A stretch of 64,000 nucleotides of DNA from JAEKLB01 sp050249235. GTDB taxonomy: Bacteria > Actinomycetota > Acidimicrobiia > Acidimicrobiales > CADCSY01. The number at the start of each line of letters is the position of its first letter. The first letter of the stretch is position 1. Where the stretch lies: NCBI GenBank assembly GCA_050249235.1, contig JBFWQW010000002.1:1-64000 (forward strand), in the 5' to 3' direction. The notes beneath the pieces are model-generated. The model was not told where the DNA came from and searched no databases. It saw nothing but the letters and a program-made list of their open reading frames with translations. The translations under genes and the position numbers were made by a program. Shown here piece after piece: positions 7,511-15,912 of the stretch.

Positions 7511-8944
7511 CTACCCGGCCGGCTCGGCACCGCCCTGGTCCAGGCGGAAGGGCGGGTACCGGTCGGTCAGCAGGGCTGCGTACGCGACGACCCGGACGAT
7601 CCAACGGTTGAGCCCGACGACCAGATCGAAGATCGACCGGGGGTAGCGGCCGCGGAACAGCAGGATCACGCCGGCGACGACGACCAGGACCCCGGTGAGA
7701 CCCGGTCCCGAGCCGGCTCGATCGCCGAGTCCTCCTGCGTCACCGAGCAACAGCCCGACGATGACGTAGTGCGGGATGGCCAGGAGCCACCACTTCACCA
7801 GCACCAAGGGGCGAGACAGGCGGGCGGGGTAGGCGATCTCGAGCGTCGCCGGCTCGTCGTCCCCGGTCCGCAGGCTGAACGGGGGGTACCGGTCGGTGCC
7901 GAGGCCGCCCGACCACGCGTAGTAGCTGACCCGCCAGGTCCACCGCAGGACGCCCACGTTGAAGTCGAAGATGCCGCGCGGGTAGCGCCCGGTGAAGAGG
8001 ATGGCCACGCCGGCGACGACCGTCAGGAAGACGAAGGCGATCCACAGGAGCACCAGCACGACGAGGTGCGGGATCGCGAGGAACCACTTCACCAGCCACT
8101 TCCAACGGGAGAGGTCCGGATCGAGACGGGCCTCGAGCGTCACCGGCTCCGCCGGTGGCGCCGTCTCCTCCGGTAGGGCGCCTGACCCAGCGGTCGCCAT
8201 CCCGGCCGGACCTGGCAGCACCGTCCCCGCGGCCGGCTGGACGCCGCCGCGCCCCAGTCCATCGGCTCCGAAGACGATCAGTGCGACGCCGGCGAGCAGG
8301 CCCACGGCGCCGGCGGCCAGCAGGATGAGGACGAGCGGGAAGAGGAAGCCGGCCTTGGCCCCGACCTCCACGTCGACAGAGACTCCCGGCGACCCGTCGG
8401 CGTTCAGCACCGCGACCGCCCACTCGCCGCTCTCCACCTCCCACACGAGCTCCTGGGTGCCCGGGCCGGTCGCCTTCTCCACCCAGAACGTCTCCCGGTC
8501 TGGCGGGGATGCCATGTCCGCACCCGCCCGCGCCCGGTACTCGGGATCCCCGTCGTCGACATCGGTCACCTCGTCGTGGGCGATGCCGTCGAGATACCGG
8601 TCGAGGTCGTCCTCACGCGCGACGCCGACGAAGATCTCGCCCTCGCTCCGCACGTCGGTGACCCGCAGCCGAACGTCAGCATCGAGGAGGCGGACGAGGC
8701 GCCGTGGGCGGCCAGGCTCGGCCGAGATGTCGACCTCCTCGGCGGTGATGGCCGGGGTCGGGCTGGCGACCCGCTCGAGATCGGCGGTGAACCACCCGTC
8801 GTCGTCGCGACCGGCGACGTAGGCGATGCCCAGGGCGGCACCACCAAGGAGAGCGCCGAGCGACGGAAGGGCGAGGATGACGCCGGCGACGAGCGCCACC
8901 ACTCGACCCGCCGGCGCCGATGACTTCGTTTGCGTCGTGGCCAT
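7511..8944 (-). CDS. DUF4389-domain membrane protein
   Basis: 477 residues from an ATG at 8944 with an AGGA ribosome binding site 8 nt upstream; a much longer in-frame extension runs antisense through the next gene and is rejected. Layout: one N-terminal transmembrane helix (about 15-40), a soluble extracytoplasmic domain rich in Asp/Glu (about 45-195), a second helix (about 200-230), a Pro/Ala linker, then two copies of the DUF4389 unit, each with a hydrophobic pair of helices and the signature F(T/R)GRYPR(G/S)IFD followed by TDRYPPF. The function of DUF4389 is not known. The N-terminal ectodomain is an addition to the bare two-repeat form. Its neighbours (whiB, a TlpA/CcdA pair) give no clear role. 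Confidence 0.8.
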   Translation of the reverse strand: MATTQTKSSAPAGRVVALVAGVILALPSLGALLGGAALGIAYVAGRDDDGWFTADLERVASPTPAITAEEVDISAEPGRPRRLVRLLDADVRLRVTDVRSEGEIFVGVAREDDLDRYLDGIAHDEVTDVDDGDPEYRARAGADMASPPDRETFWVEKATGPGTQELVWEVESGEWAVAVLNADGSPGVSVDVEVGAKAGFLFPLVLILLAAGAVGLLAGVALIVFGADGLGRGGVQPAAGTVLPGPAGMATAGSGALPEETAPPAEPVTLEARLDPDLSRWKWLVKWFLAIPHLVVLVLLWIAFVFLTVVAGVAILFTGRYPRGIFDFNVGVLRWTWRVSYYAWSGGLGTDRYPPFSLRTGDDEPATLEIAYPARLSRPLVLVKWWLLAIPHYVIVGLLLGDAGGLGDRAGSGPGLTGVLVVVAGVILLFRGRYPRSIFDLVVGLNRWIVRVVAYAALLTDRYPPFRLDQGGAEPAG

Positions 8945-9123
8945 GCAGGACATCCTGCTCGCATGGCACGGTCCCCTCCAGGGGCGAAGGGCCCACGTCC
9001 TCGAGTTGCGGAGGCAGGGCCCAGGAGCCGGCCCTTCAGATCGCGGTAGGCGAGGTCGTTGCGCTAACCCGAACCGGCCCGGCCGGCAATACACGCTGGT
9101 GACGGAAGGTACGGGGTGTTGCC

Positions 9124-9222
9124 CCCTCGTGCCCGCCCGGTCGAGCGGTCGAACGTGGCCCGCAGGTCGGCGACGACCGCCGGGTCGTCGACCCGGTCGG
9201 CGGGGGTCTGGGCCTCGGGCAT
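9124..9222 (-). pseudogene. Possible 5' remnant of an aldehyde dehydrogenase gene
   Basis: In the 372-bp gap between two divergent genes, the minus strand from an ATG at 9222 reads about 33 residues ending VVADLRATFDRSTGRARG. The run VVADLRATFD is very like the N-terminal helix of NAD-dependent aldehyde dehydrogenases, whose usual continuation is SGRTRP and a Trp-Arg-rich helix; here similarity stops at once and the frame runs on without sense. It looks like the first 100 bp of a gene whose body was lost when the DUF4389 segment or another insertion arrived. The resemblance is from memory and the tract is short. The rest of 8945-9316 shows no gene. Confidence 0.35.
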
Positions 9223-9316
9223 CCCGACGTTGTAGCCGCGGGTGGCCCGTCCCGTTGTCCGGGGACCGGGCCGCGACCGGGGAAGCCCGACGGGCGGCGG
9301 GTACCGTCTCCGCTCG

Positions 9317-9937
9317 ATGGACGAGGCCCGGCGCCCGGGATCGAGGCGACGACACCTCATGATCGGGGTGCTCTCCTGCCTGGCCGGGCTGGTCGCCGCG
9401 GCCGGTGCCGCCACCGCCGTGGTCGCCCTCGGTGGCGACGACGACCCCGGGGTCGACATTCACTTCACCGCCGACGACGCCGACGGCGCTGGCACCGACG
9501 CAACCCCGCTCATCGGGCTCGACACGGACGGCGCGACCGTGCCCGGCACCCGCTACGAGCTGCTCGCCGGCGGCCTCGGCTCGCTCCGCGACCACCGGGG
9601 CACGCCGATGGTCGTCAACTTCTTCGGCTCCTGGTGCGTCCCGTGCAGGGACGAGATGCCGGCCTTCGAAGCGGTCCACGACGACCTCGGCGACCGCGTC
9701 GCCTTCGTGGGCATCGCCTTCCGGGACGGCGCCGACGCGGCCCGGGCCCTCGTCCGGCAGACGGGCGTGACCTACGAGACCGGGCGCGACCCGACGGGAA
9801 AGATCGCCGAGGCCCTCGACATCCTGAAGTTCCCCACCACGCTGCTCGTCGACGCCGAGGGCCGGGTCGTCTCCACCCACCCCGGCGAGCTCACCGCCAG
9901 GCAGCTGCGGGCGCTGATCGACGACCACCTGCTGTGA
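9317..9937 (+). CDS. TlpA/ResA-like membrane-anchored thioredoxin
   Basis: 206 residues. A basic N-terminus (RRPGSRRRH) precedes one membrane segment (about 15-38), then an acidic linker, then a thioredoxin fold with the active site GSWCVPCRDEMPAFE at about residue 110. TlpA/ResA proteins sit outside the membrane and reduce disulfides in apocytochrome c or CuA sites, receiving electrons from a CcdA-type partner. That partner is encoded next door (19 bp downstream), which makes the pair a thiol-reduction module probably serving the caa3 oxidase genes 6 kb away. The ATG at 9317 is preferred: a longer frame from 9242 lacks support, and TACCGT lies 9 nt before 9317. Confidence 0.88.
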   Translation: MDEARRPGSRRRHLMIGVLSCLAGLVAAAGAATAVVALGGDDDPGVDIHFTADDADGAGTDATPLIGLDTDGATVPGTRYELLAGGLGSLRDHRGTPMVVNFFGSWCVPCRDEMPAFEAVHDDLGDRVAFVGIAFRDGADAARALVRQTGVTYETGRDPTGKIAEALDILKFPTTLLVDAEGRVVSTHPGELTARQLRALIDDHLL

Positions 9938-9956
9938 GGCGGGGAGCGCCGGCCGC

Positions 9957-10862
9957 GTGCCGGGGGAGCCGGCGACCGTGATCGAGGTCCCCTTCACCTA
10001 TGCCTTCACCCTCGGGCTCGTCGCGGCCGTGAACCCGTGCGGGTTCCCGATGCTGCCCGCCTACCTCTCCTTCTTCGTCGGCGCCGACGACCCCGATCAC
10101 GCCGATCACGCCGATCACGCCAGCGGCGCCGGCGGCGCCGGCGGCGGCACCGACACGCCGGTCCGCGTGCTGCGGGCCCTGGGCGCGGGGGCGTGCGTGT
10201 CGCTCGGCTTCTTCGTGGTGTTCCTGGGGTTCGGGCTGCCGATCGACGCCGGCCTCGACGTCATCCTCGACTGGGTGCCATGGCTGACGATGGTGATCGG
10301 CGCCGGCCTGGCCGGCCTCGGCGTCGCCACGCTGCTCGGCCATCCCCTCCGGCCCGGCCTGCCCCGTCTCGACCGGGGGGGCCGCACCCGGGGGGCCGGC
10401 TCGATGGTGCTCTTCGGCATCTCCTACGCCGTCGCCTCGCTCGGTTGCACCCTCCCGCTCTTCCTGGCGGTGGTCGCCGGCACGACCTCACGCGAGAACC
10501 TGGCGTCGGGCGTGGCCGCCTTCGGCGCCTACGCGGCCGGCATGAGCGTGGTGCTCCTCGCCCTCTCGCTGGCCCTCGCCTTCGCCCGGGAGGGGATGGT
10601 GCGCTGGCTCCGCTCCACGCTGCGCTACGTCGACCGGATCGCCGCCGTGCTGCTCGTCGCGGTCGGCACCTACCTCGTGTACTACGGCGTCGTCGCCGTC
10701 CGAGACGACGCCGTGGCCGACAGCCCCGTGACCTTCGTCGACGACCTCTCGAACGACCTCACCGTGTGGATCCAGGACCGGGCCACCGGCCTCGGCCTCG
10801 TCCTCGCCACGATGGTGGCCGCCGGGCTGGCCTGGTCGCTGCTCCTGCGCGAGCGGCGCTGA
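9957..10862 (+). CDS. ccdA: CcdA-like thiol:disulfide transmembrane reductase
   Basis: 301 residues with six predicted helices. The two redox cysteines lie in the family motifs: AAVNPCGFPMLPAYLS in helix 1 and SLGCTLPLFLAVV in helix 4. It should move electrons from cytoplasmic thioredoxin across the membrane to the TlpA-like protein encoded just upstream. The loop after helix 1 is odd: it carries a three-fold D-H-A repeat from a 9-bp tandem DNA repeat (10095-10121) and a Gly/Ala tract, which could bind metal or be mere slippage. The start could also be GTG 9978, which has a GGGGGAG site 9 nt upstream and begins right at helix 1. After the final helix the protein ends in RERR. Confidence 0.88.
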   Translation: MPGEPATVIEVPFTYAFTLGLVAAVNPCGFPMLPAYLSFFVGADDPDHADHADHASGAGGAGGGTDTPVRVLRALGAGACVSLGFFVVFLGFGLPIDAGLDVILDWVPWLTMVIGAGLAGLGVATLLGHPLRPGLPRLDRGGRTRGAGSMVLFGISYAVASLGCTLPLFLAVVAGTTSRENLASGVAAFGAYAAGMSVVLLALSLALAFAREGMVRWLRSTLRYVDRIAAVLLVAVGTYLVYYGVVAVRDDAVADSPVTFVDDLSNDLTVWIQDRATGLGLVLATMVAAGLAWSLLLRERR

Positions 10863-10923
10863 CCGGCCGGTCCCGGCGCCCGGCCCAGGGTCGGTAGCCG
10901 GCCGACCGGAACGCGGCGGACGG

Positions 10924-10929
10924 TACGGT
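10924..10929 (+). promoter_or_regulatory. Probable -10 element (TACGGT) of the osmolyte transporter operon
   Basis: TANNNT hexamer 6 nt before the ATG at 10936 with no Shine-Dalgarno; the first gene of the four-gene operon is probably leaderless. Confidence 0.45.
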
Positions 10930-10935
10930 CGTCGG

Positions 10936-11922
10936 ATGGCAGGGACCGCGATACGGCTCCAGTCCGTCAGCAAGCGGTTCCCCGGATCGGCGACGGATGC
11001 CGTGACCGACCTCGACCTCGACCTCGAGGAGGGGACGGTCACCGCGCTCGTGGGCCCGTCCGGGTGCGGCAAGACCACGACCCTGCGGATGGTCAACCGC
11101 CTCATCGACCCGACGGCCGGCTCGATCGAGCTCTTCGGCACGGACGTCCGCTCCCTACCGGTGCACGAGCTCCGCCGCGGCATCGGCTACGTGATCCAGC
11201 AAGCCGGCCTGTTCCCCCACCGCACCGTCGCCGCGAACATCGCCACGGTCCCCCAGCTGCTGGGCTGGGACAGGGCCCGGGTCCGGGCCCGCGTCGACGA
11301 GCTCGTCGATCTGGTCGGCCTGCTCCCCGAGATCCTCGACCGCTACCCCGTCGAGCTCTCGGGCGGCCAGCAGCAGCGGGTGGGGGTGGCCCGGGCCCTC
11401 GCCGCCGATCCCCCGGTGCTCCTCATGGACGAGCCCTACTCGGCCGTCGACCCGATCGTGCGGGCCCGGTTGCAGGACGAGCTGGTCCTGCTGCAGCGCC
11501 GGGTCGGCAAGACGATCGTGCTCGTCACCCATGACATCGACGAGGCCATCAAGCTCGCCGACCGCATCGCCCTCCTCAACGTCGGCGGCGTCCTCGAGCA
11601 GTTCGGCACGCCGGACGACCTCCTGCGGGCGCCCGCCAACGGGTTCGTCGAGCAGTTCCTCGGCCGGGAGCGGTCGCTGCGACGGCTGGCGCTGGTGCCG
11701 GCCGGCTCGGTCGACCTCGACCCCGCGCCCGGCGACGGTGCAGGTGCCGGGCTGCCCCGCATCCCGTCCGGGGCGCCCCTGCGGGAGGTGGTCGACGCGC
11801 TGGTCGCCGGCACCACCGACCGGGTGCTCGTCGTCGACGCCGACGGGCGGGGGCTCGGGACGCTCACCATCGAGGGCGTGCGCCGGGCCCTCGGCCCGGC
11901 GGCCGAGGTGGCGCCGAGGTGA
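10936..11922 (+). CDS. opuCA: OpuC/ProV-type osmoprotectant ABC transporter ATPase
   Basis: 328 residues. Walker A is GPSGCGKTTT near residue 40, the signature is LSGGQQQRVGVARALA near 140, and Walker B is VLLMDEPYSAVD, with the switch His in LVTHDIDEA. Beyond the nucleotide-binding domain (about 1-240) the last 90 residues form a single degenerate CBS-like segment (LREVVDALVAGTTDRVLVV), shorter than the usual tandem CBS pair of OpuA/OpuC that senses ionic strength. It energises uptake of glycine betaine, choline or carnitine. It overlaps the next permease gene by 4 nt (GTGA), so it is the first gene of a coupled operon. Confidence 0.9.
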   Translation: MAGTAIRLQSVSKRFPGSATDAVTDLDLDLEEGTVTALVGPSGCGKTTTLRMVNRLIDPTAGSIELFGTDVRSLPVHELRRGIGYVIQQAGLFPHRTVAANIATVPQLLGWDRARVRARVDELVDLVGLLPEILDRYPVELSGGQQQRVGVARALAADPPVLLMDEPYSAVDPIVRARLQDELVLLQRRVGKTIVLVTHDIDEAIKLADRIALLNVGGVLEQFGTPDDLLRAPANGFVEQFLGRERSLRRLALVPAGSVDLDPAPGDGAGAGLPRIPSGAPLREVVDALVAGTTDRVLVVDADGRGLGTLTIEGVRRALGPAAEVAPR

Positions 11923-12641
11923 ACAGCGACTCGTTCATCTGGTGGGACTGGGTCGGTCGCCACGGCGACGAGATCCAGACCGCCAGCTTCGAGCACCTCC
12001 GCCTCACGCTCATCGCCGTCGGCATCGGCTTCGCCCTCTCGCTCGCCCTGGCCGCCATCGCCATCCGGTGGCGGTCGACGTACTGGCTCATCGGCGGTGT
12101 CGCCGGCGTGATCTACACCATCCCGAGCCTGGCCCTCTTTGCCCTCCTCGTCACCTGGACCGGGTTCACCACCCTCACCGCCGAGATCGGGCTGGTCAGC
12201 TACACGCTGCTCATCCTCGTGCGGAACATCGTGGAGGGGATCGACGGGGTGCCGGCGTCGGCGAGGGAGGCCGCCGTGGCGATGGGCTACCGACCCGTCC
12301 GCCGCTTCCTCGAGGTCGACCTCCCGCTGGCGGCCCCGGCGATCGTGGCCGGCGTCCGCATCGCCATGGTGACGACGATCGGGCTCGTCACCGTCACGGG
12401 CCTGATCGGCCAGGGCGGCTACGGCTCGTTCATCAACGCCGGCCTGAAGCGGTCGTTCTCGACCGAGGTGGTCGTGGGCGCCGGGCTCTCGGTGGTGATG
12501 GCCATGGTCCTCGATGCCCTGCTGGTCGCGGGCGGGTGGGCCCTCACGCCCTGGCGCCGCACCCGGCGCCGCTCCCGTCCGGTGCCGGCCCCGGCGGCCG
12601 GGGGTCTCGATGCTCCGGCCACCCGGGCGGGCGGCCGGTGA
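11919..12641 (+). CDS. opuCB: OpuC-type ABC permease, first copy
   Basis: 240 residues with about five to six helices. It has the binding-protein-dependent transport signature EAAVAMGYRPVRRFLEVDLPLA near residue 110, which docks on the ATPase. The N-terminal WDWVGRHGDEIQTASFEHLRLT is typical of OpuCB/OpuBB permeases of the quaternary amine family. The start is the GTG in the GTGA overlap with opuCA. It also overlaps the next permease by 4 nt. The C-terminal tail is Arg/Pro-rich. Confidence 0.88.
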   Translation: MNSDSFIWWDWVGRHGDEIQTASFEHLRLTLIAVGIGFALSLALAAIAIRWRSTYWLIGGVAGVIYTIPSLALFALLVTWTGFTTLTAEIGLVSYTLLILVRNIVEGIDGVPASAREAAVAMGYRPVRRFLEVDLPLAAPAIVAGVRIAMVTTIGLVTVTGLIGQGGYGSFINAGLKRSFSTEVVVGAGLSVVMAMVLDALLVAGGWALTPWRRTRRRSRPVPAPAAGGLDAPATRAGGR

Positions 12642-13354
12642 GCGCCTGGCGGGAGCTCGGCACCTTCCTCGGCGACGGGGACAACTGGGCCGGCACGAAC
12701 GGCATCGTGCACCGCACCGTCGAGCACCTGCGCCTCTCGGCCACCGCCGTGGCGTTCGGCAGCGCCATGGCCGTGCCGCTCGGCGCCTGGCTCGGCCACG
12801 TCCGCCGGGGTGGCGTCGTGGTGCAGTGGGTCCTGAACATCGGCCGGGCGGTCCCCTCGCTCGCCATCCTCGCCATCGTCTTCCCGCTCGCCCTCCGCTA
12901 CGGCTTCGGGCTCGGCTTCTGGCCCACCGTGCCCGCCCTCGTCGCCCTGGCCGTCCCGCCGCTGTTCGCCAACACCTACGCCGGCGTGGCCGGCGTCGAC
13001 CCGGCCGTGGTCGAGGCGGCCCGGGGCATGGGCCTGCGCCCCGTGCAGGTGCTGACGCGCGTCGAGCTGCCCAACGCCCTGCCCCTCGTGCTGACCGGCC
13101 TGCGGGTGGCCACCCTGCAGGTCGTCGCCACCGCCACCCTCGGCGCCTACGTGGCCTTCAACGGCCTCGGCTCGTTCATCAACGAGGGCTTCCGCCAGCA
13201 GGACGACGGCAAGCTGCTCACCGGAGCCCTGGCCGTGGCCGGCCTGGCGCTCGTGATCGACGGGCTCCTGGGCGTCGCCGCCCGGCGCTCGTCCCCCTGG
13301 CGGCGCCCGGTGCGCGCCGCCCCCGGCGGGACATCGGCGGCCAATTCACGGTAG
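12638..13354 (+). CDS. opuCD: OpuC-type ABC permease, second copy
   Basis: 238 residues, the paralogous half of the heterodimeric pore. N-terminal GIVHRTVEHLRLSATAVA parallels the first permease, and the docking signature EAARGMGLRPVQVLTRVELPN is near residue 130. The GTG start lies in the TGA of the preceding gene (GTGA overlap). A longer frame that runs upstream is a shadow of the ATPase gene and is not used. It is 38 bp from the substrate-binding protein gene. Confidence 0.88.
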   Translation: MSAWRELGTFLGDGDNWAGTNGIVHRTVEHLRLSATAVAFGSAMAVPLGAWLGHVRRGGVVVQWVLNIGRAVPSLAILAIVFPLALRYGFGLGFWPTVPALVALAVPPLFANTYAGVAGVDPAVVEAARGMGLRPVQVLTRVELPNALPLVLTGLRVATLQVVATATLGAYVAFNGLGSFINEGFRQQDDGKLLTGALAVAGLALVIDGLLGVAARRSSPWRRPVRAAPGGTSAANSR

Positions 13355-13392
13355 AACCGTTGCGCTGCACTCTCGAGAGAAGGACACGCCAC

Positions 13393-14313
13393 GTGAGACG
13401 CTCCACCAAGACCCTGCTAGCCCTGCTCGCGGTGACCGCCCTCGTCGCGGCCGCCTGCGGTGGCGACGACGACGACACGGGCGGTGCCCCGGCCGACGCC
13501 CCGGAGGTCGTCATCGGCGCCCAGGACTTCGGTGAGTCCGCCATCCTGGCCGAGATCTACAAGCAGGGGCTCGAGGCCAAGGGCTTCGAGGTGAGCATCC
13601 AGGCGCTCGGCGGCTTCCGGCCCCTCGAGATCCCGGCGTTCGACGACGGCACGATCAACTTCGCGCCCGAGTACGCGGCGTCGATGCTCGAGTACCTCAA
13701 CAACCCCACCAACGGTGAGGCCTCCGGCGATGCCGCCGCCACGGTGGCGAAGCTCCAGACCTACCTCACGCCGAAGGGCCTGGTCGCCCTCGAGGTGAGC
13801 GACGCGGTCGACACCAACGCCTTCGTCGTGAAGAAGGCGACCGCCGACCGCCTGGGCCTCAAGTCGCTCTCCGACCTGGCGGCCAAGGGCAAGGACCTGG
13901 TCCTCGGTGCCCCGAGCGACTGCGCCACCAACCCCTTCTGCATGCCGGGGCTGAGGAGCACCTACGGGCTCGACCTCTCGGCCAAGTTCAAGGCGCTCGA
14001 GACCGGGCAGATCGTGCCCGCCCTCGACGCCGACCAGATCGACGTGGCCGTGCTCTTCTCCACCGACAGCCAGATCAAGACCAAGGGCTACGTCCTGCTC
14101 ACCGACGACAAGTCGCTGCTCGCGGCCGACAACGTCGTGCCGGTGGTCAGCGACGAGCTGGCCGAGATCGACGAGCTGACCGAGGCGATCAACGCCATCA
14201 GCAAGGCGTTGACGACGGCGAAGCTCATCGACCTGAACGCCCGGTACGACGTCGACAAGGAGGATGCCGCCGACATCGCCGCCGACTTCCTCGAGGACGC
14301 CGGCCTCGACTGA
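13393..14313 (+). CDS. opuCC: OpuC-type substrate-binding lipoprotein (quaternary amine uptake)
   Basis: 306 residues. Signal peptide with lipobox VAAAC (Cys at residue 22), then an acidic tether, then an OpuAC-type periplasmic-binding domain starting VVIGAQDFGESAILAEIY, with the GGFRPLEIPAFDDGTINF segment that lines the cage for betaine-like ligands and a C-terminal domain ending NARYDVDKEDAADIA. It delivers the osmolyte to the permease pair encoded upstream. The GTG start at 13393 has a strong GAGAGAAGGA ribosome binding site. The gene ends 8 bp before a terminator hairpin. Confidence 0.9.
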   Translation: MRRSTKTLLALLAVTALVAAACGGDDDDTGGAPADAPEVVIGAQDFGESAILAEIYKQGLEAKGFEVSIQALGGFRPLEIPAFDDGTINFAPEYAASMLEYLNNPTNGEASGDAAATVAKLQTYLTPKGLVALEVSDAVDTNAFVVKKATADRLGLKSLSDLAAKGKDLVLGAPSDCATNPFCMPGLRSTYGLDLSAKFKALETGQIVPALDADQIDVAVLFSTDSQIKTKGYVLLTDDKSLLAADNVVPVVSDELAEIDELTEAINAISKALTTAKLIDLNARYDVDKEDAADIAADFLEDAGLD

Positions 14314-14320
14314 CCGATCA

Positions 14321-14360
14321 CCGGGGGCACCCGGCGCCACCGGCGTCGCGGTGCCCCCGG
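14321..14360. terminator. Bidirectional terminator hairpin
   Basis: Perfect 11-bp stem (CCGGGGGCACC at 14321-14331 with GGTGCCCCCGG at 14350-14360) with an 18-nt loop, between the convergent ends of the osmolyte operon and serS. No U-tract. Confidence 0.7.
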
Positions 14361-14386
14361 GCGGCTGGGCGGATGGCCGGCCGGGC

Positions 14387-15661
14387 TCAGAGCGTCTCGG
14401 CCCCGCCGAGGTAGGGGGCGAGGGCGGCCGGCACCGCCACCAGGCCGTCGGGCCGGCGGTGGGTCTCCACCAGGGCGGCCCACACCCGGGGCCAGGCCAG
14501 CGCCGAGCCGTTGAGCGTGTGGAGGATCTCCGTGCCCCTGGCGTCGTTCGAGCGGTACCGGGCGTTGCCCCGGCGGCCCTGGTAGTCGCCGCACCAGGAC
14601 ACCGACGACACCTCGAGCCACTGGTCGCAGCCCGGGGCGTACACCTCGAGGTCGAAGGTCCGCCTGGCCCAGAAGCCGAGGTCGCCGGTGCACAGGTCGA
14701 GCACGCGGTAGGTGAACCCGAGCGCCTGGAGGAGGGCCTCGGCCCGGCCCAGCATCTCGGCGTGGAGGTCGTCGGCCTGGGCCGGGGTGCACCATGCCAT
14801 CAGCTCGACCTTGTCGAACTCGTGGGAACGCAGGAGCCCCCGCGTGTCGCGGCCGGCCGCGCCCGCCTCCCGGCGGAAGCAGGGGGTGTAGGCGGTGTAG
14901 CGCCGGGGCAGCTCGTCCTCGGTGAGCACCTCGTCGCGGTGCATGGAGGTGAGCGGCACCTCGGCGGTCGGGATGGCCCACAGGTCGTCGCGCTCGAGGT
15001 GGTAGGCGTCGTCGGCGAACTTCGGGAGGTGCCCCGTCGACGTGAGGGTCTCGGTGCGGACCATGGTCGGCGGCCGGATCTCCTCCCACGCGTCGGCGTG
15101 GGCGTCGAGGGCGAGCTGCGTGAGCGCCCGGAGGAGCCGGGCGCCCCCGCCCCGGTACATCACGAACATCGAGCCGGACATCCGGACGGCCCGCTCGGGA
15201 TCGAGCCAGCCCCGGGCCGCTCCGACCTCCCAGTGCGGCACCCGCTGGTGGTCGGCCCAGGCCCGGTCGGCGCCGACCGTGCGGACCACCGGGTTGTCGT
15301 CGGGACCGGCCCCGTCGGGCGCGGCCGGGGAGGGGAGGTTGGGGATGCCGAGCAGCACCTGGCGGAGCTCGCCGGCCAGGCGGCCGGCCTCGCCGTCGGC
15401 CAGGGCCTGGCGGTCGCCGAGAGAGCGGCTCTCGGCGGCAAGGCGATCGGCGGCGTCGGTGTCCCCGTCCCGCCGGGCCCGGCCGACCTCGGCCGACAGC
15501 CGCTTCACCTCGGACCGGAGCCGCTCGGCCTCGGCCAACGCGGCCCGGTGGGCTCGGTCGATGCGGACCGCCTCGTCCACCTCGGCCAGGTCGATGCGGC
15601 GCCGGGCCAGGGCGGCCTTGACCGCGTCCGGATCGTCACGGAGCAGCTTGACGTCGAGCAC
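14387..15661 (-). CDS. serS: Seryl-tRNA synthetase
   Basis: 424 residues, normal length for SerRS. It charges tRNA-Ser with serine in the cytoplasm. The N-terminal domain is the long antiparallel coiled coil (about 30-105), starting VLDVKLLRDDPDAVKAALARR. Class II motifs follow: motif 1 near residue 200, motif 2 with CFRREAGAAGRDTRGLLR, SHEFDKVE after it, and motif 3 NGSALAWPRVWAALVETH near the C-terminus. The start is the GTG at 15661; a much longer frame extends antisense over the next gene and is a shadow. Downstream is the shared terminator; upstream lies the dispersed repeat at 15780-15905. Confidence 0.95.
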   Translation of the reverse strand: MLDVKLLRDDPDAVKAALARRRIDLAEVDEAVRIDRAHRAALAEAERLRSEVKRLSAEVGRARRDGDTDAADRLAAESRSLGDRQALADGEAGRLAGELRQVLLGIPNLPSPAAPDGAGPDDNPVVRTVGADRAWADHQRVPHWEVGAARGWLDPERAVRMSGSMFVMYRGGGARLLRALTQLALDAHADAWEEIRPPTMVRTETLTSTGHLPKFADDAYHLERDDLWAIPTAEVPLTSMHRDEVLTEDELPRRYTAYTPCFRREAGAAGRDTRGLLRSHEFDKVELMAWCTPAQADDLHAEMLGRAEALLQALGFTYRVLDLCTGDLGFWARRTFDLEVYAPGCDQWLEVSSVSWCGDYQGRRGNARYRSNDARGTEILHTLNGSALAWPRVWAALVETHRRPDGLVAVPAALAPYLGGAETL

Positions 15662-15779
15662 CGGGCGACCGTAGCGGCCGGCCCTCCCCGAGCCGGACGA
15701 CTTGGAGCTCGGAGGGCGTCGCGCCTTGCTCGGCGCAGGAGCCGATCGAGCGCGACGTGACCGTGCCGCGGGCCATCGG

Positions 15780-15905
15780 AGGGTGCGCCGACAGGCGCAC
15801 CCTGTGGCCCGAGCGGCCCGGCGCCGGAGGCGCCGAGAGAGGAGAACGCAGCGCCTTCTCGGCGACGAAGGAGCCGAGAACCAGAACGGACGTGACCTGT
15901 CCGCG
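15780..15905. repeat. Dispersed intergenic repeat, copy 1
   Basis: The stretch between serS and ctaG begins with AGGGTGCGCCGACAGGCG, then a 44-bp unit at 15806-15849, a degenerate second unit, and ends with CGGACGTGACC. The same head, unit and tail occur at 58971-59170, where the unit is repeated nearly four times. The 44-bp units match at 40 of 44 positions. Each contains GGCGCC-G(A/G)A-GGCGCC, a small hairpin. No coding frame is supported. In both places the element sits between two minus-strand genes. Confidence 0.75.
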
Positions 15906-15912
15906 CGGACTC

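Noticed and set aside
9002..9997. Long minus-strand frame extending the DUF4389 protein to 828 residues
   Set aside because: The added N-terminal part runs antisense through the TlpA gene and is low-complexity; the ATG at 8944 has a ribosome binding site.
15662..15912. T-box or other riboswitch leader before serS
   Set aside because: No T-box sequence or specifier loop is seen; the region is explained by the dispersed repeat.
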